From a bacterium (GTDB taxonomy: Bacteria > Zixibacteria > MSB-5A5 > GN15 > FEB-12): a DNA stretch of 9,405 bases. The DNA lies in contig DAOWIM010000179.1 in the NCBI GenBank assembly GCA_030640905.1, positions 1 through 9,405 of the forward strand. Direction: 5' to 3'. Shown piece by piece: positions 6,732 through 9,405 of this stretch. Position numbers and translations under genes: made by a program. Below the pieces are notes generated by a model, which was not told where the DNA came from, searched no databases, and was given only the letters and a program-made list of their open reading frames with translations. Each line of letters starts with the position of its first letter. Position 1 is the stretch's first letter.

Positions 6732-6737
6732 ACTCTG

Positions 6738-7118
6738 ATGAATGACAAGACCCCGCAAGTTGATCAGCATCTCGCTCAGTTGGTAATATCACTTCAGATG
6801 GGGGCAATGCAGCAGTTAGGTAAGGTCGCCAATCCAATCACCGGGACCGTGGAGCGCGATCTCCAAATTGCTAAGGCCACTATTGATCTGATCGGTATGC
6901 TTGAAGAAAAGATGGCCGGTAACCTGACCGACGATGAGCAGACTCTTATCAAGCGAATACTGACCGAGCTGCGGATGAACTATGTTGACGAGGCCAAAAA
7001 AGACGAAGCCAAGAAAGATGAGACCCAGAAAGACGAAGCAGCACCGGCCGATGCTCCCGATTCAGAGGCACCGGCCGCTGACCCTGAAGCTGGTACGGGT
7101 GGTGGGGAAGAATCCTGA
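6738..7118 (+). CDS. DUF1844 domain-containing protein
   Basis: This 126-residue cytosolic protein has an N-terminal DUF1844 domain (about residues 8-83), a widespread helical family of unknown function. Typical features are QLVISLQMGAMQQLGKV, ERDLQIAKATIDLIGMLEEKMAGNLTDDEQTLI and the closing LRMNYVD. The remaining 40 or so residues form a low-complexity, disordered tail. A DEAKK-type pentapeptide is repeated about three and a half times (DEAKK-DEAKK-DETQK-DEA), followed by Ala/Pro/Glu/Asp-rich sequence. Tails of this kind are common in the family and vary in length. The ATG is supported by GGAGG nine bases upstream, inside a 16-bp palindrome. It follows recG by 42 nt in the same direction, so cotranscription is plausible. 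murB next door has its own promoter. No function is assigned. Confidence 0.88.
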   Translation: MNDKTPQVDQHLAQLVISLQMGAMQQLGKVANPITGTVERDLQIAKATIDLIGMLEEKMAGNLTDDEQTLIKRILTELRMNYVDEAKKDEAKKDETQKDEAAPADAPDSEAPAADPEAGTGGGEES

Positions 7119-7229
7119 GAACTGATCGATTCTGGCGATTCCTGACCCAATATGGGATAGGTTTTGCGGTTAGTTGGTATAACCTATTGACAAACAGACC
7201 CTTACTTGCATCGATCCGCCAGATAGGAC

Positions 7230-7258
7230 TTGTCAATGGCCACTGTTTTGATTATACT
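7230..7258 (+). promoter_or_regulatory. murB promoter with predicted leaderless start
   Basis: TTGTCA (7230-7235, five of six consensus bases), a 17-base spacer and TATACT (7253-7258, five of six) make a strong sigma-70-type promoter. The seventh base after the -10 box is 7265, the A of the murB ATG. The mRNA is thus predicted to have no 5' leader, in agreement with the absence of a Shine-Dalgarno. Confidence 0.7.
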
Positions 7259-7264
7259 TAAATC

Positions 7265-8218
7265 ATGGAAATGCTTGTGAATCCTGCACTTAGATCGCCT
7301 CTAACCCGCCAGCAAATGGTGGCGGCCTTTGGCTCGACCCTCCAGTTCGACCGTGAGTTGGCCTCGCTGACTACGTTCGGAACCGGCGGTCCAGCCAGAT
7401 ATTTTTTGCAGGCATTATCGGAGACTGAGCTTGCCGACGCAGTAGTCAACGCCACTCGGCATGGCATCCCGTTTTTCCTTCTGGGAGGTGGGTCCAATGT
7501 GCTGGTGTCCGATTCGGGTTTTGACGGGCTTATTATCAAGGTGGCGATTGGCGGGATGAACAGGATCGACGGCGACACTATTGAATGTGGTGCCGGGGAG
7601 AGGCTGACCGACCTGGTCGGTTTTGCCACCGATCAGTCTCTGAGCGGACTTGAGTTTGCCGCCGGTATCCCCGGTTCTGTGGGCGGTGCTGTATGTGGTA
7701 ACGCTGGTGCTTATGGGAGTGAGATCGGATCGATCATCTCCAGAGTTGTTCTGTGCGATTCTAAGGGTGAGATTAAGACGGTCGATTCATCGTATTGCCA
7801 ATTCAGCTACAGGCACTCCTGCATGAAAGAGACCGGCGAGACTGTTCTGCGGGTACAATTGGAACTAAAGTCCGGCTCCCGAGAAGCTATCGACGGCAAA
7901 GTACAAGAAATCCTGGCCGAACGTCGTGGCAAGCATCCAATCAACCAGCCATCGGCCGGTTCCTTTTTCAAGAACATTCCGGATCAATCAGAAGAGCATG
8001 GCAAGTTGCCAGCCGGACGGCTACTTGAAAAGATCGGCGCCAAGGGGATGACTGTCGGCGGCGCCAAAGTGTTTGAGAAACACGCCAATATCATCATCAA
8101 CGCCGGAGGAGCGACTTCAAAGAATATCAGCGATCTGGCCGATATAATAAAAGAGAAGGTGTCGAAGCAATTTGGCATCAAATTGGAAGAAGAAATTATC
8201 AGAATTGGCAGGTTCTAA
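7265..8218 (+). CDS. murB: UDP-N-acetylenolpyruvoylglucosamine reductase MurB (type II)
   Basis: MurB is a cytosolic FAD enzyme that reduces UDP-GlcNAc-enolpyruvate to UDP-MurNAc with NADPH, the second committed step of peptidoglycan synthesis. The 317 residues match the shorter type II form found in Firmicutes and many phyla, not the longer E. coli type. FAD-binding motifs include TTFGTGGPARYF (36-47), LGGGSNVLVSD (73-83) and GIPGSVGGAVCGNAGAYG (134-151). SYRHS (181-185) holds the substrate-binding Tyr-Arg. The catalytic serine is S233 in SAGSFFKNIP, and the C-terminal acid lies in KLEEEI (around E308-E310). PAGRLLEKIGAKG and VFEKHANIIINAGGAT (269-284) are the expected C-terminal motifs. ATG 7265 matches a promoter that predicts a leaderless mRNA; ATG 7271 is a nearby alternative. 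No dcw-cluster genes (such as murC, ddl, ftsQ) are adjacent, so this murB stands alone. Confidence 0.96.
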   Translation: MEMLVNPALRSPLTRQQMVAAFGSTLQFDRELASLTTFGTGGPARYFLQALSETELADAVVNATRHGIPFFLLGGGSNVLVSDSGFDGLIIKVAIGGMNRIDGDTIECGAGERLTDLVGFATDQSLSGLEFAAGIPGSVGGAVCGNAGAYGSEIGSIISRVVLCDSKGEIKTVDSSYCQFSYRHSCMKETGETVLRVQLELKSGSREAIDGKVQEILAERRGKHPINQPSAGSFFKNIPDQSEEHGKLPAGRLLEKIGAKGMTVGGAKVFEKHANIIINAGGATSKNISDLADIIKEKVSKQFGIKLEEEIIRIGRF

Positions 8219-8284
8219 TTGCCCGGAGGTATCTATCGAATAGATTTGTAAAGAATTAAGAATGGTTTTCGTAAGAATTGAGCC

Positions 8285-9405
8285 TTGAAGACTATAACGT
8301 ACAAAATCATTTTCGCTATCGTGCTTGTCCTGACGTTGATAGGGATGAGTGCGGATATCTGTGTCGCTGAGGTTGGTTACAACGCCAGGTTGGAAAACCC
8401 GCCTTCATTTGTTTCTACGTATTTTGAGTCCTCCACCCGTTTTTCCATTAGTCTTTCCTCCAGCAATTACGCCCCCTTGTCCCGTGGTTGGGAACGTTCT
8501 CCGACAGTTGTCTATTCAAGTTCGGATTCGCTGTCTCTTCGTTTCAATACCGTTTATTACGGGCGTGGGACATCGGCAAAGAAACTGATCCCGGTATCGG
8601 TTGATGCGGTGCCGTACAGTCAGGGACAGCGGGAGCGGAGGTTGCTATCGAAGATGAGGGCATCATCGGCTCAGAGGATGAACGCACCGCAGCAAGGGCA
8701 TAGACGCCGGGGACTTGGTATCACCGTGCCTTTGCCGAAACGATTGGACAATATTTTCGGAGAGGGTGGTGCCGGGCTGAGAGTGTCAGGATTCCGCCGG
8801 ATCACTCTTTCTGGGCGATCACAGTGGACCGATGCTGCCGACAACGACCTTTATCGGCAAAACAAGTTTCCTTCGCTTGCCATGGAGCAGGTATCGAAGT
8901 TTGACATCGGTGGTACGATTGGTTCCAAGATCACGGTGAAAGTTGCCCAGGATAATCAAACTGATATTCCGTTGGCCAACCGCTTACAGATACGATACAA
9001 AGGCGACGAGGACGAGATACTTAAGACGATAGAGGCTGGCAACACCACTCTGAATCTTCCCAATACTAAGTTCGTTGGTTATTCTTCCCGTATCCGCGGT
9101 CTCTTCGGTATCAAGGTGGCGGCCCAACTCGGCGGGTTGAAATTCACAGCGATTGCATCACAGGAGAAAGGATCAACCGAGAAAGCCACCTTCTCCGCCA
9201 ACGGCGAAGAGGAAGCAACTTTTATCCGTGACCACGAATACGTCCAGAGGCGCATTTTTGATCTCGGCATCCCCAGTGACACTCTCAGCGACACATCTCG
9301 GGCGCTTCGGCCCAATGACCGCATCGTTAGACTTCTGATCTATGAGTTGGAGAAAAGAGACGAAATCCTGGAAGCACGTGATGCCAACCTGTACGTGAAT
9401 CCGAC
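8285..9405 (+). CDS. SprA/Sov-like secreted outer-membrane protein, N-terminal part (3' end outside window)
   Basis: An open frame from TTG 8285 runs off the right edge with 373 codons visible. The TTG is the only start that keeps a signal peptide: lysines at 2 and 7, a hydrophobic core (about 8-22), and a likely cleavage after ICVA, residue 28. ATG 8345 would cut into that core, and TGA 8279-8281 closes the frame upstream. The mature part resembles the N-terminus of SprA/Sov, the giant outer-membrane beta-barrel channel of the type IX secretion system. Matching features are PLPKRLDNIFGEGGAGLRVSG (150-170), TIGSKITVKVAQDNQTDIPLANRLQIRYKGDEDEILKTIEAGN (211-253, partly), the LPNTKFVGYSSRIRGLFGIKVAAQ region (258-281) and IASQEKGS (290-297). 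SprA proteins usually exceed 2,000 residues, so most of the gene lies outside. The match is from memory of the family, so a type IX function is inferred. No clear Shine-Dalgarno is present. Confidence 0.75.
   Translation, partial: MKTITYKIIFAIVLVLTLIGMSADICVAEVGYNARLENPPSFVSTYFESSTRFSISLSSSNYAPLSRGWERSPTVVYSSSDSLSLRFNTVYYGRGTSAKKLIPVSVDAVPYSQGQRERRLLSKMRASSAQRMNAPQQGHRRRGLGITVPLPKRLDNIFGEGGAGLRVSGFRRITLSGRSQWTDAADNDLYRQNKFPSLAMEQVSKFDIGGTIGSKITVKVAQDNQTDIPLANRLQIRYKGDEDEILKTIEAGNTTLNLPNTKFVGYSSRIRGLFGIKVAAQLGGLKFTAIASQEKGSTEKATFSANGEEEATFIRDHEYVQRRIFDLGIPSDTLSDTSRALRPNDRIVRLLIYELEKRDEILEARDANLYVNP

Noticed and set aside
7170..7183. GGTTA…TAACC-type symmetry after the DUF1844 gene
   Set aside because: The stem is short and AT-rich and no T-run follows, so it is not supportable as a terminator.
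7187..7192. A perfect TTGACA upstream of murB
   Set aside because: No acceptable -10 box lies 16-18 bases downstream. The TTGTCA/TATACT pair at 7230-7258 is a better promoter.
8246..8278. TTGTAA and AAGAAT as a promoter for the SprA-like gene, with a near-repeat of GTAAAGAATT and GTAAGAATT
   Set aside because: The spacer would be 21 bases, too long for a standard promoter, and the near-repeat is in AT-rich sequence where chance matches are common.

Overview
The window looks like a piece of an uncultured Gram-negative bacterial chromosome of middling GC content. The best guess is the FCB superphylum (Bacteroidota relatives; a Zixibacteria-like lineage would fit). Three things point that way: a bacillithiol pathway, a bacterial-type tRNA-Sec gene, and a secreted protein whose N-terminus resembles the type IX secretion outer-membrane protein SprA/Sov. 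The lineage is an inference from gene content and is not proven here. I see no mobile element, CRISPR array or integrase.

Layout, left to right. A tight bacillithiol operon comes first: bshC (cut by the left edge), bshA (its ATG directly follows the bshC stop) and bshB1 (overlapping the bshA end). A 156-nt gap leads to a CDF-family metal/H+ antiporter gene. This converges on a small GYD-domain gene on the minus strand, with a short inverted repeat spanning both stop codons. Beyond the GYD gene lies a short stretch resembling the 3' end of a CDF gene, then the minus-strand tRNA-Sec gene (selC) with its own promoter and a possible small terminator. Diverging from selC is recG, followed by a DUF1844 gene whose Shine-Dalgarno sits in a perfect 16-bp palindrome. 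murB follows, with a promoter placed so that its mRNA should start at the A of the ATG. The right edge holds the first 373 codons of a SprA-like gene that begins with TTG.

How the genes work together. BshA joins GlcNAc to malate, BshB1 deacetylates the product, and BshC adds cysteine to give bacillithiol, the cell's low-molecular-weight thiol. Bacillithiol buffers zinc in Bacillus, so the neighbouring CDF exporter may be a functional partner, though it is not clearly in the same transcript. selC implies that the organism decodes UGA as selenocysteine. recG (fork repair) and murB (peptidoglycan precursor) are housekeeping genes.

No wholly new multi-gene system is evident. The points most worth checking are the apparent one-base deletion in the selC acceptor stem, the near-leaderless promoter geometry of selC and murB, the CDF-like remnant next to selC, the palindrome over the DUF1844 Shine-Dalgarno, and the SprA-like gene.
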